64,000 nucleotides of DNA from Isoetes taiwanensis (GCA_021234155.1 JAJEKV010000070.1:6273311-6337310); one strand, 5' to 3'. Shown: positions 1 through 12,908, numbered from the stretch's first letter. Numbers and translations: made by a program. The notes: generated by a model not told the origin, from the sequence alone.

Positions 1-26
1 TTGAAAGATACAGCATAAATTTAAAG

Positions 27-52
27 TATAGGGTAAAAGCATGAAAGGGTGT
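27..52 (+). repeat. Left terminal inverted repeat of the giant transposon
   Basis: The 26 bases begin TATAGGGTAAAAGCATGAAA and are the exact reverse complement of 42185-42210. Similarity fades inward, although both ends have a cgaat...ttttttgg-like stretch some 40 bases further in. Bases 1-26, outside the repeat, do not match the right flank. Confidence 0.75.
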
Positions 53-285
53 CTATAAATGTAGCCCTTTTTGTACATATACATATGTACCGAATGCACA
101 TTTTTGGAATAACTGTCATCATGACCAGCTAGTAACTGCCATGATTAATGGCTATCCACTACTCTGAACCCGCAATTATCGGATTTTGAAATTCTTTCCC
201 AAATTCTTTCTTGGTTTGCCTCTCGTTCACTATCCCGCCGCCTCTTCTCTCGCTTGAATTCCGATCACGAATTCTTCATCTAGCT

Positions 286-1300
286 ATGGCCCCAAAATGC
301 CCCCGTGATGAGTGCTTGCTCATCACCACAGCCCAAAGCAAGATGCCAGTGCTTCCGGCGCTGGAATTTTACCTCCAAGGAGTTTACGCTTTGGGTTCCG
401 AGGTGATCCAAGCCAAAGACCTCCGTGATAAACATGCAGAGGCCCACATACCCAACCTAGAGATGGTTATGAACGAGGTATGGGGTGAAGCTCCAAAAAC
501 GTATCGAGGATTCAAGGAAGGGAGAATCCGTAACGCATGGAAAGATGATTTTTTAAATATTATGAATTGGTTTATGGCAAGAAACAAAGGTTAAAACCAT
601 TATATTTCAACCTATTTTGCCGAGCATTTGCTCTTCACTTGAAGGGACGGCTTGTTGATTGGATGGACGTGGCTAGGACCGCCAAAGATCTTGCCAAAAC
701 CCTCATTTCAGACGCTACAGAGGACCCTACAACAAAAATCCTCAACTATCAAACAGACATCGTGATGCAAATGTAATATTAGAGCCCCGGGTTATTCTAG
801 ATCGATGTTGACACAATAAAAGCAGCTTACTTAAGCATGGGTTGGAGGAGAAAACTAACCTATTGAATGAAGTAGAAGCAATCGGAAGAAAAAAGGAGGG
901 ATGCATTGAAGGTCATCACCGGATTGAGGGTAGAAAGGATATGCTATCCCAAGATCTCGCAGCCAGACCGCCGTAAAAATAGATGAGACAAAACAGAATT
1001 TGACAAATTGTCCCGTGATCCCGCTGAAATCAAGTTATGTTCTGAGTGTTGAAGTACAAGTTGGAAGACTTGGTTATGAGTAGACATGATAAAGAACAAA
1101 GCCTCTTCTAAGCTAGAAATTGGTTTGCAGGAAGCAACTAAAGACATTGAAAGACATGAAATCTCAATTGAGCAAGCAAAGGAAAAACTTAATTGCATTG
1201 AATTGGTTCAGCAAAGGCATTCACGTTTTTGATTTCATGGGGAGAGCAGACCTATTGTTCTCGCACCCGAGGCCCCACCCCTCAGTAGGGAGCTACTTCT
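286..1300 (+). pseudogene. Unrecognised ORF with downstream coiled-coil fragments (decayed)
   Basis: An open frame from the ATG at 286 begins MAPKCPRDECLLITTAQSKM and runs to about 590. It continues in another frame to 776, ending near KILNYQTDIVMQM, so one frameshift separates two parts of a protein of about 160 residues. From 850 to 1290 short open stretches rich in Glu, Lys and Gln look like coiled coil (for example IGLQEATKDIERHEISIEQA at about 1120) but are broken by stops. I do not recognise the family. It is the first coding-like segment inside the left inverted repeat and may be the 5' part of the gene that continues at 2160. Confidence 0.35.
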
Positions 1301-1559
1301 ATAGAGCAGCTTCATCACATTCGGTTCATGTACCGCTGTGGCCAAGGCTTTGGCAAAACTGGTTTGTTGTCGCTAGCTCCATGCGTAGATGCTTATTGCC
1401 TCTTCTCGCTTGTGTTATCCGGTCCATGAAAGACGTAATTGCATAAAAGGTTGCATCCGATGAGGGCATTCAATTCAGCTTGGTTTCCCCGCTGTGAAAG
1501 GTATGCATTGCTCTCAACTAATTTAAACTTATATTTCTCTTCATTCATATTTGTTATTG

Positions 1560-1995
1560 TAATCGCATAGTTCTACATGTATGGCTTTCAGCATTTGCTA
1601 TTTCTTGTACATGTATAACTTTTTAGTGTACGTCCCAGAAGCAGAGGTACATAGGCATATATTTGCTTGTTTATTGATGCTTTTATTTTTGAGCTTGGAC
1701 TGCAGTTGTATCAGTTGTACATGTCTCTAATGGAGTCTACATCTGCAAATAGATGTACATGCATTTATCTTTAGAGTGCATCTGTAGATGGATTCATAAG
1801 TATGTGCATTTTTTACATATATGTGCTTTTTTTTGGGCATAGATCTACATTCCCTAACTGGATACCTGGGTACATCTGGGTACATCTGGGTACATTGAGG
1901 TACCTCTATGTACATTGAGGAACATGTACATGTACATTTGGCTATAGTTAAATGTAGTTACGTACATTTGGTACATTTTATGTACATGAAATGTA
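1560..1995. repeat. GTACAT-rich subterminal repeat region
   Basis: Many copies of GTACAT/ATGTAC occur, including three consecutive copies of a 10-base unit (tacatctggg) near 1869-1895 and runs such as catgtacatgtacatt near 1922. The motif also lies at 62-92 just inside the left terminal repeat, at 42121-42186 just inside the right one, and at 27497-27561. GTAC is palindromic, so each copy reads on both strands. Subterminal short repeats of this kind often bind transposase in plant DNA transposons; that role here is inference. Confidence 0.5.
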
Positions 1996-2159
1996 CATGC
2001 TTGGCGTAATGTACCGATATTTCTCATTAGTTCTGCTTTTCATGTTCTTTATGTCTATTGAAATTTAGATCATTTGTTTGTTTGCGATGAGGTCGTTTCC
2101 TATCCCGTATGCTTTTAATGGTCTGTTGTTCTTGAGCCATCTCAGCATCGACTCTCTTT

Positions 2160-5100
2160 ACAGATTTTACTGAGCATAATAAGCAGACCGAATCTGTAGA
2201 CCCTCAACCTTCCAGCTCCAGATCACCAATGACATTTACAGTGCCAGTAATAGAACCATCTGCAACAGTGCCTCCTCGAACATGGCAAAGTGAAGTTGAG
2301 GAAATTGAGAGGATGGCACTTGAGAAAGCTAAAGCAGTTGCAGGTGCAGAGCCTTCAATGACTCTAGAATGTAAACTCTTTCATCACCAAGTGCTAAATT
2401 AGTAATTGGAGAAGCTAAGAAAGATTCAGCTTCGCCTCAAAGATCATCTGCAGTCCCAGCCTCGGACCTCGTTATGGAAGAAGCTACAAAGGACACAGAT
2501 CCAGATTTTAACCCAGGAGATACCAGGGAAGAGGAAGCTGAGTTGGTAGTTGAGTCCACTCCAAAGAGGAGGCAAAAGAATGCTGGTGATGGCACTCCAA
2601 AAGGAAAAAAACAGGCAAAATCTCCAAAGAACAAAAAAAATGTCCTCCAAAAAGAAAATCTCCGTGCAAAAAAGTGCCACCACCACCTAGAAAGAGGTAT
2701 GTCCAAGATGAACTAATTTTGTTAAACATCTCGATTTATGGTAATTAACCACATTTGTTTTGTACATAGGACACGATCACAAAGTCGCGGAAGGAAGCTG
2801 ATCCCGATCCTTCCGAGTCGAACCGAAGAGGAAGAGGATCTACAAGCAAATATTGATGTGATAACAAATAAGGTGCAAAGCAGCCTCTCGGAAGATGTCA
2901 AGCAGTGATGAATTTACAAGGTGAGTAATATACAATTGATTACAATAGATATATTCTTTTGCTAATGCTATTGTTTCCTTTGTACGCTTTAGTGAACCGA
3001 CCGAAAAAGGTTGGTTCCATTCACTCCTTTATAGGACCCGCCCCTCCTAAGCCTCGCACCTCTATCTTTCAAAGTGATGTTGACGAAGTTCTGGCTGGAA
3101 GTCGGACTTGACCTCTAAGATGGTAGATGTCTATGGGAGGTAGGCTAGCATTTCAACATATTTATGTTATTTCATTCCCTAAGTCACTCATCTTATGTAT
3201 TAATATGTAATCCGGATTTGTGTGCGTGTACCTTTGTAGCAAATCTTCCATCCGATTAGAAACACAAGTTTTTTACTTGCTCGACCGGACACCTTCCGTA
3301 ATTTTGTGAATTCCCTCAAGAATGAACAAAGTGATGCACGTAACACAAACATAAAGGAAGGGTCGGATGGCATTTTGATTGCAAGATGCCAATACATATT
3401 TGTTCCACCTTCGCAAGGCCCAAATGTGGCATTGGCAATACTTGTGCTTGCTGGTCCAATCGAAAAGCTCTTTTCCATCTATAGCTAGCCCAAGTATACG
3501 ATCCTCTCTCCCGGCAAAGGCTATGTACCCGATGCTAAAGTGGTCCGTAAGGGTATGAGTTTCGCTTTTGTTTTTATGATTTGATTATTCTCATATTGCA
3601 ATTTCTTATGCTTGATTTATTCTCACATTGCAATTTTGCAGTGTTTCATAAGCTTGTGATCAATAACATGATGCTCGATCCAACAAATTTAAACCATGGT
3701 AGGAAGAACTTTGATGCTCCCCGTGTTCATGTCCTAAAATGCCGTAAACTAGTACCAAAGAACCCTTGCATGTACATTGTGGCTTACATGCACAAATTCA
3801 TAGATGCCGTGGTTGATGCACACCAAGCTCCATTTTTGTAAGTAGAACATGTTATTTTCCTATTAGTTATTTGTTGGTATAGTCCTCTAATACTTGTGCA
3901 CCATGCGATGACACCCGCTTGGTTCACCGATGCCTATGCCAAGTCACGGAGGGATCATCTAATGGAGGCATTAATTGTAGAAGGCGAGATGAATATACAA
4001 GCAGCTTGTTCCTACACAAATGGTAGATAGTCCCTTTGACTTGTTTGTAAATTACAGCTTTGTATGAGCCATGCTCCGAGCTTCTTTGTACTCAATAAGT
4101 AATGAAAAAATTAATTTATTTGTCTCACTTACACACCGCGCAAATAACAATCGTAATTATCAATGTGTTTTCTCAATTGTGTGTCCAAAATGTAATTATA
4201 AATTGTGAATCTCAAGTGTTTTCTTTGCCGACAGTGAATCATCTAATTCAGGGAGAAAGCTCATTATCTTTGACTTAAATTGTGGTTGGGCAAGAGTGTG
4301 CACAAGAATGAAAATATTAACTCAAGATACCAACAGTATCCGTAAAGATGAGCTTCAATTTAATATAGGAAATGTGTTTTTTTATCAAGCAGCCGTGGTT
4401 AGCATCATCGTTAGCATTTGTAAGAGAATGGTTTGATGTTGCCATCCGGTCTTCACTCACTTCTAAAAAAATCTTCAACCAATTGTGGAACATATTTGTG
4501 ATGCTTTTTCCATAAAGTTGAAGTTTGTTTACGCCCAGAGCGTGTTGATTCTCGCCACACAAACACCCCACCAACCCTCAAAAGGGGTTGTTTGTGAAAC
4601 CATTAGTCGGTATGGAAAGAGTACCCGAGTACTATGGACATACAGTTCTGGACGACGACGAAAGATACAAATCCACTTTGAATCCTCAGAGGAAGCTACA
4701 TATGTCCTTTCTTTGACAATCGATATTAGCCGGTGATTTGCTTGTCATGGAGCTCATTCCATGGCTTAATGGATTCAAAATGGCCAAGATGGTATAGTTT
4801 ATGTGAAAGAGCATCCAATGACTAATGCAAAGCAGATGGCATATCGAAAGGTGGAAATGATTTTGTCGGCAAACTATGGCAAAGAACTTGGGTGCTCACG
4901 CTGCCTAAATTTAGTCAATATACCTGAGCAAGGAATGGAGAAACCGCCATCATGTTATTGGCCTCTCGACCGCCCATTGTTGATACAGACTTTGACCGAT
5001 GTACAAATTCAAATGTTATGAATATATGTATCAAAGTTTTTGTTCATTGCACTTGAGTACTCGTTTCTTCATTTTTCTTATTGGTACAATTATGAGTGTG

Positions 5101-5291
5101 TATACATAATTAAGGATCTTCATTTGCTTTGTAGATGAATGGACTCAAAACACAAAAGACTATTAAGAAACAAAGAGATAGAGTTCTCACTGCACCCGAG
5201 GTAATACAAACCAACACAAGCTGCAAGTACATAGGGTTGGGGACCGATTATCGCTTCTATACCGCCGTTCTCAACTTTGGGAAAAGGTTGA
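2160..5291 (+). pseudogene. Decayed multi-exon gene, 5' part (split by the Ty3 insertion)
   Basis: Separate coding-like stretches on plus have intron-like gaps. 2185-2700 reads as an acidic then Lys-rich linker (DPDFNPGDTREEEAE followed by PKRRQKNAGDGTPKGKKQAK). 2769-2905 begins RTRSQSRGRKLIPILPSRTE. 3000-3110 contains KKVGSIHSFIGPAPPKPRT. 3290-3488 contains DTFRNFVNSLKNEQSD and CQYIFVPPSQGPNVALAIL. 3640-3840 contains NFDAPRVHVLKCRKLVPKN. Less clear pieces lie at 3905-4030, 4245-4735 and 4800-5021. The last piece ends at the GTTGA target site and continues in frame at 27046. The YIFVP segment has the layout of a C48/Ulp1 beta strand but lacks the His-Trp pair, so no function is assigned. Internal stops around 3490 and 4430 suggest decay. 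Confidence 0.4.
5287..5291 (+). repeat. Target-site duplication GTTGA (left copy) of the Ty3/gypsy element
   Basis: GTTGA directly precedes the LTR start TGTGACGG and is repeated at 27041-27045 directly after the other LTR end GTCACA. Joining the two flanks restores an uninterrupted reading frame of the host gene, which supports these exact element ends. Confidence 0.92.
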
Positions 5292-6340
5292 TGTGACGGC
5301 CCTTCCAGCTCATATACGATGCCCCGATCAGATACAAACGGAGATCATCCTCAAAACCAAAGATCCGCCACCGACATGAGGCCGCCCACCCAACATCGCC
5401 CTTGATGGTGGCTAAGAACCCGACGGGGAAGAATGGACGGTCATTCATCCCGCCTCCTCGGATCGACCTAGCCGTGGAAGCGTAAAACAAAACATGAGCA
5501 CATGACATCAATCAACAATAACATACCCACCTCGGCGGGTGGTCCACCATATCACAAGAGTCGCAACAACACATCGCGCCACATCAACATAACATGGGGA
5601 AAACCTACCCAAAGTCGACTCATGGGGAAAGACTCGACGGCTTGGGGTCTCCGGGATAGCAATGCATGAATTCATGGCAAGTGGATTTGGTCGGCATAGA
5701 ACATGGTCGCTGGGTAGTCCACTCCATCCGCCTCCTCGCGCATACTTTGCAGATAGGCTCGGGGTGCGTATTGAGCCCGACCGTAGCCTGCCGGGTGAGT
5801 AGCCAGGCTAACAAGCATCGGGTTGCATCTCCCCAGCCCCCGATGAGGCGAGGGGGTCATTCCTCCGTAAGGTTCATGCCAATCACAGCGAAGCTAGAGA
5901 GCCACCGCCAGATCATCGACTTCAACTCACCGGAAGGTGACGATCACCCCATCGAAAGTGTCGAGCCCATACCCCCGCCTCACGCTAGGCCAGTGGTATT
6001 AGGCCTAGCTCACGCCGCCCTCGCCGCCGCTACGCCGGGATCAGCCGCGGATTAGACAAGCCCTCCCTTGTCGGCCTGGCCTAGCTCCACCACCCAATGC
6101 CAAAGGGGTTTTATGCACAGTTTAATTCTAATTTGGGAATTAATGGGCTAAAACTATGATCATACAACTACTTGGGCTCGGGGTCTCTACCCCCCTTCCC
6201 AATACACAAGAGTGGCATAGACGTCGCAATATCATCATACAGAACTGAACAATAGAATACATCTATTCTAATCTACCTAATCATACATGGTTAGGTTCCT
6301 TTGTTAGTATCTATCATTCTTAGGCTGTAGGGGTCGCCTA

Positions 6341-9300
6341 TCCTATATTATAAAATTATAGTGTATGTCTGTCTTGAATGGCGCCCTAGATTGGGCTACC
6401 GAGATTCCGCCAGCCACGCAGCATATCCGCATCGCTTCCCATCACCTTCCTAGGGTTTTTTTGTTTGGCGGCGCCTAGGTTAAGCTTGGCTATGGCTTGG
6501 TTATATCCGGCTCCATCTATGTCACAGTAGAGCCCATCGATTCTGCAAGGAGGTGAGTTTGATCTAAAAACGGCAAAGCTCACAACCCTCTATTCCGCTC
6601 GCTCGGGCTGGATTGATTTAAGGCTGGTTTGAATGGCAAAGCTCAAAACTTTCTTCGCTCCTGCCATGGCCGAACTTTGCCGTGGTTCCGAGGATTCATC
6701 GACCAAGCATGGCCTCCGACATCCAGCCCGTTCTCAGATTTCTTCCGCTATGCTAGACCACGGTTTAGACATGTCGGGCTGAAGCAAATTCGCTTCCGCG
6801 GATTCGTCTCGCTATGCCAGGCCATGCCATGATTTACACACAGTCGGGCTTGAATTGAAAGCTTATGGATTTACACAAATTAATTCACGATTCTCGCTTT
6901 TTGGCTATTCTTCTAAGTTGCTTCACCTGTTGGGCGCCGAATATATCTTCATGCTTTAGTCCTGCTTGGGTTGCCTCTGTCGATATGGACGAGCTCACTG
7001 ACCGGGCTCTTCAAAGATGGTTATGCCTCCGCTTTTCCAAGGGCTTTTCGACCTCTTTTTGCCTTTGTATCTTGGGTGTAAATGGGTCCTCGGTCCGCTT
7101 TTCACGGGTGGAAAAAGACAAGAGATAAGGATTTGCTAAGCCCGCAGCCTAGGCTTAGTATTGCTCTTCGATGCTCATTCTCGTGTTTTGTTAGATTATC
7201 TTTGGTCCCACGAGCCACTTGGGCGATAAGTTTTGCTTTAAAAGACGAAATCGCAACAGCTATGGCAGATGCGGATGGCTTTCCTTCCATATTTCTTTCT
7301 GATCTAGCATCATATTCATGGGTATCTGCTTTTAAACGAAGCTATCTTAAAACCTCTCAAGTACATTCAGGATTTGCAATCTAATCCACATTGGATTTCA
7401 GAGAGAGGGGTCATTATATATGAAAAGAAATTGGATTTATTGCCAACTGAAACATTATAGCTATACGCATGTTCTGAATAATTTTAAGAGGTACAAGACA
7501 GAGGATCCGACCTGCATTTGATCATACTCAGGATTGTGTAATTGAGATCGTTAATTAGAGATGTTATTAGGTGTCTTTCAGATACTGACATTAAGGTACA
7601 CACCTTCATTGTAGAGTTATCAGCTAACTAATTTTCCTTCAATTGAGTTTTTATGCAGATCGTTTACTATATATGTCTGCAATAGATGTCACCAGAAAAT
7701 AGGGACTGGAACTATTTTCAGGTGGTTAGGAGCAATGCGCCATCCTTAGTGCCTTCGTTGCTCTACTTGGGCGCAACCTATTCCTCCATATGTTTGCCTT
7801 CAAAGTGGCTGCCATTGCTTGGAGACAACCAATTCCTCATTGTGCTGGCCTTCAAAGCCATGGGCATAGTGATTCTTCAACAAGCAGGTAAGTTTATAAG
7901 AAGTTTCTTTCCATAATTCCATTTGCGTTTTAGCATAACGTTATGTCTGTAGTTGCACGTAACCAGGATTTAGTAGGTCAATAAGCCAATGGTGAATACA
8001 ATTTCAAAGCACAATATCATTTTCAACACACAATGATCTAGCTCAATATGTGCAACTTCATTCCTAGCATATCTTATATGCCTTACAAATCTGTAAATTT
8101 CTACACTTTCGTGTTTGCACAAGTCTGTAATGAATCTGAGACCTCTGCAGTCTGCCACATGCATTAAAATATTTGAAAAGCGAAACTAAAATGTATCCAA
8201 GAGCATATACAGTTCAATATGTGCAGCCCCATGCTGTGCAAGTGGTTGAATTCGGCAATCTATTACCCTGCTACATGCTCTTCAAATACTCATAAATGCA
8301 TGACGAAACAAACACAAGCCTTATTATATGCAAGCCATTTCATATCCCTTGTGAATTTGAGAGGAGATACTTTTTTACCAAAGATCCTCCACAATCACGA
8401 CATGGTGAGGTTTTCTCATTCCTCATTGCGGCTGCCCATAATATTTGAGGCTTGACATTCATTTTCTGCAGGGAATTAGACTTTGGTGTTCCAACATCCC
8501 AATGTGAACAATTTAACATATTCTTGGCACTCACCTACAACAAGCAAGTAATGCTTGATATCTCTATGAATTTGTTAGTCAATCAGCATTGTAATACTAT
8601 GAACTTCTTTCAAGCTCTTTGGTGGGCATCAAGGTCAAATCCTCTAAAAACAGTTAGTTAAATTCAAAAGCATTCAACAAATTCGATGCCGCCATCATAG
8701 TTGTGTACTCGGGCTTTTCAAATTAGCAATGACCAAGAGACGACTTCAAAGACAATGAAAAAGAAAGAAATCAAAATGAATCTAAATGAAAGGAATTGAT
8801 ATAAAGGACTAGCGTCTCACAACATTAAAGACCAAGAGCTAAATGCACCCTAGGGCACAAGAGGAAAACATTGACATCTAGGCCAACAGTATCATCATGT
8901 ATATTATGAATAGTCTTTGTTCATTGACAGGTTCCCAACTTAGCCCTAGCAATGGTTCCCAACTTAGCCCTAGCAATGCTGGACTTTATTTTCTATACGA
9001 AACTAATGTTCTTGGAATTCTAAAAGATCATTATGCTTAGCATGCCACTACAATGTAATAGAATGTAATCCACATTAATCCTTAGCCGCGTGTAAACCTT
9101 ATGACATTCGTATACAAAGCCAATACATGTTTCAAACACAACCAACCAATGGATTCATAGAACAAAACCAACCATATTATCATGGGACTTTGCGAGACAA
9201 TAGAAGCAAACTCTAAAGTCTTGGATGGAATAATGGCGCAACATCCACTAACACCAACATGAAGGAAAAGAGGGAGGGTTACAATAGCTGGAACAACACC

Positions 9301-9371
9301 TCGGTGTCATCGTTGCTTCATCATTTGTAAAAGTTTAATCTTATGTTCCAAAGAACGCCAAGGGCAAAGCA
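6341..9371 (+). mobile_element. Helitron unit 1 (mixed sequence cargo, worn 3' end)
   Basis: Begins TCCTATATTATAAAATTATAG. Its end near 9371 is a worn version of the family terminus (aacgccaagggcaaagcattag instead of the clean hairpin plus CTAG). The content has ordinary base composition and no convincing gene; short open frames at 6865-7128 and 7082-7384 have no recognisable domain. At about 8933-8983 a 26-base sequence (beginning gttcccaacttagccctagc) is tandemly duplicated. It may hold captured host fragments, but I cannot name any. Confidence 0.6.
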
Positions 9372-11172
9372 TTAGTCTTATATTATAAAGTTTTAGCGTA
9401 TGTCTTGCATCAAACCCTAATTTAGATAGTTGAGATCGTCTGATTGCATTCAAATACCGAGCTTTATTGCACAACTTCCCACCACCATGATTGGTCATGC
9501 TCTGATCTCTTAAGAGGAAAGGGAAAATGGCAGAGAAAAGGGCAAAGTGAGAGGCAAAAAGGCACGGGTAAAAGGGAAAGACGGAGAAGGGAAAAGGAAA
9601 GGGAAAAGAGCACGAAAAAGGGAAAGAAAAAGAAAGGGAGAAAAAGGAAGGAAAAAAGGACACTATGAAAAGGAGAAGGGGGAAAGGGTGAGGACATAAT
9701 AAGGGAAAAGAAAAGGGGAAGGGAGGAAAAGGAAGAAAAATAGGGCAACGGGAAAAAAGGTGAAGACGGAAAGGGTGACGGAAGGGAAAAAGGGGAAGAT
9801 AAGAATGATGGAGAGAAGGAAAAAAGGGCATGGAAAAATAGAAAGGGAAGGAAAAAGGAAAAAGGAGGCGAAAAAGGGAAAAGGGCATGAGGAAAAGGGA
9901 GAGGGAAATGAGAGAGAAAGGAAAAAGTGGCACGAGAAGAGGAAAACGGTGAGGAAAGGTGAGAACATAAAACATGGAATAGGAAAAGAGGAAAAGGGAA
10001 AAGGGGAAGAGGGTGGGAAAAGGAGGAAAAAGGGCATGTGAAAAAGGTGGGAAAAATGGAATGGAAAAAGGGTGGGAAAATGGAAAGGAAAAGAGAGAAG
10101 GAAAAAAAAAGAGTGGAAAGGAAAGAGGAAAATGGCAAAAAAAGAAAAAAGGATGAAAAAAAGAAGGAAAAGGAAAAGGAAATGGGAGGCTTAAAAGGGA
10201 AAGGGGAAAGAAAAAGAACACGAGGAATAAGGAGGGAAAATGGAAAAGAGGAAGGGAAAAAGGGCACGGAAAAAAACGAAGAGGGAAAGGGGTGAGGAAA
10301 GGGTAAAAATAAAGGGAAAAAGAGCATGGGGAAAGGGAAAAGAAAAAGAAAAAAAGGGGAATAGGGACGGGAAGAGGGGAAGAGGGTAGGGAAAGGCTAA
10401 GAAAAGGCAAGTAAAAAAAAGTGGAAAAAAAAGGAATAGAAAATACATGGGAAAAAGGGAAAGGGAAAGGGAAAGGAAAAAGAGAAAATGAAGGGGGGAA
10501 GGAAAGAGGAAAAGGGCACGGAAAAGGGAAAGGGTGGGGAAATGATGAAAAAGAAGGAAAGGGAAAAAGAAAAAAAGGAGGCGGAAAGGGGGGAAGGAAA
10601 GGAAAAAAGGCATGAGAAAAAAAAAGGAAGAAGAAAAATGGAAAAAGAGACATGAGATAAAGAAGAAGAGGGTGAGGAGAGAAAGAAAACATAAAAAAAA
10701 GGTGGGGAAAAGGGACTGCAAAAAGGGCATGAGAAAAAGGGAAGGGAAAAGAGAAAAAAAGAAAGGAATGGAAAAGGAAAGGGAAAAAGAGCATGAGAAA
10801 AAATCGGAAGGGTGGAGAAAGGTGAAAAGGGAAGGAAAAAAAGCCACAAAAAAAAGGAAAGGGAAAGGGAAAAATGAGAAGGAGAAAAGGAAAGAAAAGA
10901 GGAGGAGAAGAGGGTAAAAAGAAAAGAAAAAAAAAAAAAGAGAAGGAGAAAAGTAAATGTGCAGTGGAAAATAAGAAAGGGGAAAAAAGAAAGTGTGTAA
11001 GAAAATGAGAAAAAAAAGATATGCAGGATAGAGCAAAGGGAAGGTTATCAAATGCACAAAAACCTCTTATAGCCTAGATATGATGGACTTGGTTAATGAG
11101 TCTGAGCTGAATAGGTTTCCATCCACAAATGTTCCCAACATTTGCCCAGCAACGCTGGGCACCATTACTAGT
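9372..11172 (+). mobile_element. Helitron unit 2 with a 1.5-kb homopurine cargo
   Basis: Starts TCTTATATTATAAAGTTTTA and ends with the GCCCAGC/GCTGGGC hairpin and CTAG at 11172. From about 9520 to 11040 the plus strand is almost pure A and G, made of degenerate GGGAAA/GGAAAA units. Long open frames on the opposite strand (up to 495 codons of Phe, Pro, Ser and Leu) are a side effect of this composition and not genes. It is closely related to the minus-strand Helitron at 21300-23255. Confidence 0.8.
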
Positions 11173-12908
11173 CTTATATTATAATGTTATAGCGTGTGTC
11201 TTCAATGGAGCCCTAGATTGGACGATCAAGGATTTGATTGACCAACGGTGGAGATGATGTGTGCGTGTCTTCAACTAAAGTTTCGTCTTGACCATGGCTC
11301 TAATATGATTCACTCAATCCGACAGTCGAACGATGAAAGGGAAAAGGGAAAAGGGGAAGGGAAAAGGAGAGAAGGAAAAGGAAAAGTGAGAGAGAAAGGA
11401 CAAAAGGAAAAAAGGAAAAGGGAAAAGGGAAAGGGGAAAATGAGAAATAAGAATATGAAAAAATAAAAAATGGGAAAGGAAAAATAGAAAAAAAAAATGG
11501 AAGAAGGAAAAGGAACAAAAAAGGGTAAGGAAGGGGAAAACAAAAAGAGAAGGAGAAAAGGGAAAAAGGGAAGATAAAATGACCGATGGCCAAAATTCAC
11601 TCAATCCGATAGTCAAAAAGGGAAATGGGAAAAGGAAAAAGGAAAAGGGGAAGGGAAAAAAGGAAGAGGGAAATAAAGATAAAGGGAAACAAAAACAAGA
11701 AAAAAAAATGGAAAAGGAAAAAAAAAAAAAGGAAAGAGGGAAATGAAAAAAAAAAAACGAAAAGAAGGAAAAAAAAAAAAAAAAGGGTAAAAGTGAAAAA
11801 GAAATGAAGTGAAAAGAAGTAAAGGAAAAAAAAACAAAAACTAGGAAGGACGAAAAAGGAATTAGAAAGGATGAAAAAGGAAAGATGGGAAAAGGAAAGG
11901 AAAAGGAAATAGAAAAGGGGACAGAAAAGGAGAGATAAAAGGGCACCGAGAAAAGGGAAAATAAGAAAAGGTGGGAAGAAGGTGGCAAACAAAGTGCATG
12001 GGAAAAATGAAATGGAAAGGAAAAAGAAAAAGAGAGGGAGGAAAGGGGCAAAAGAGAATCTGGGAAAAGGGCACGAGGAAAAGGGGAAAAGGGAAAGGGC
12101 GTGGAAAAAACGAGAAGAGAGAAAGGGTGAAGAAAGAGGAAAAGGGAAGCAAAAAGAGCATCTAGAAAAAGGGAGAGGAAAAAGATGGAAAAAGGAGGAA
12201 AAGTAGAAGAGGCAAAGGGTAAGGAACAAGGAACAGAAAAGGAGGAAGGGGAAAAGGGCATGGGACAAAAGGGAGGAAGCAAAGGGTGAGTAAAGGGGAA
12301 AAAGAGCATGCGAAGGGGAAAAGTAACAAGAAAAACAGGAAATGAGAAGTTGGAAAGGCAAAAAGTGGAAGGAGGATGGGGAAAGAAGGCAAAGAGGCAC
12401 ATAAAAAAAGTTGAGAAAATGGAATAGAAAGAGGCATATGAAAAGGGAAAGGGAAAGGGAAAGGGAAAGGGAAAGGGAAAGAGAAAATGAAAAGGAAGTG
12501 GGAAGGGAAAGGAAAGGGAAAAGGGGCACGGGGAAAAGCGAAAGGATGAAAAGGGAATGTAAAGTTGAATGGACAAGGGAAGCAGAAAAGGGAATGTAAA
12601 GTTGAAAAAGGGCACGAGGAAAAGGGAAGAGGGAAATGGGAAAAGAGATGGAAAAAAAGGCACATGATCAAGAGGAAGAGGGTGGGGAAAGGAAGAAAAA
12701 GGGCACATAAAAAGGTGAGCAAAAGAAAAGAAAAAGAATAGGAAAAGGAAAAGGAAGGGAAAAAACAAAGGGAAAAATAGATAGAGCTGGGAAAAGATAA
12801 AAAAAGAAAGGAAAAAAGCCCATCAGAATGAAAAAATGGTAGAATGAATAGGTTTTTGTCTGCACAGATTCCAAATTTATGCCCAGCAACGCTGGGCACC
12901 ATTACTAG
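11173..12908 (+). mobile_element. Helitron unit 3 with a homopurine cargo
   Basis: Starts TCTTATATTATAATGTTATA directly after the CTAG of unit 2 and ends with the same hairpin and CTAG at 12908. Homopurine sequence fills about 11330-12840, with a short interruption near 11585-11615. That interruption repeats the sentence cactcaatccgacagtcgaa of 11308-11330 in diverged form, pointing to an internal duplication. No gene is supported. Confidence 0.78.

Larger units (their letters stand above)
6341..12908 (+). mobile_element. Head-to-tail array of three Helitrons inserted between A and T
   Basis: The insert starts TCCTATATTATAA and ends with a hairpin (GCCCAGC AAC GCTGGGC) followed by ACCATTACTAG. 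Comparison with the uninterrupted LTR shows insertion between A (6340) and T (12909) without target duplication. TC start, 3' hairpin, CTAG end and A/T target are the Helitron hallmarks. Internal starts of the same type occur at 9372 and 11173, and an internal full end at 11172, which divides the insert into three units. No Rep/helicase coding is visible, so all three are non-autonomous. Confidence 0.85.

Noticed and set aside
3290-3490. A second Ulp1-type protease domain in the left gene
   Set aside because: The strand layout YIFVP...ALAILVL is suggestive, but the catalytic His-Trp and later Gln and Cys motifs were not found.
9307-10794. 495-codon minus-strand open frame rich in Phe, Pro, Ser and Leu (and the 484-codon frame at 11314-12768)
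   Set aside because: It lies opposite the homopurine Helitron cargo, where stop codons are rare on the pyrimidine strand. Composition, not selection, keeps it open.
9520-12840. GGGAAA-like repeats as interstitial telomere DNA
   Set aside because: The units are degenerate and do not match plant telomere TTTAGGG in either orientation; the tract is bounded by Helitron ends.
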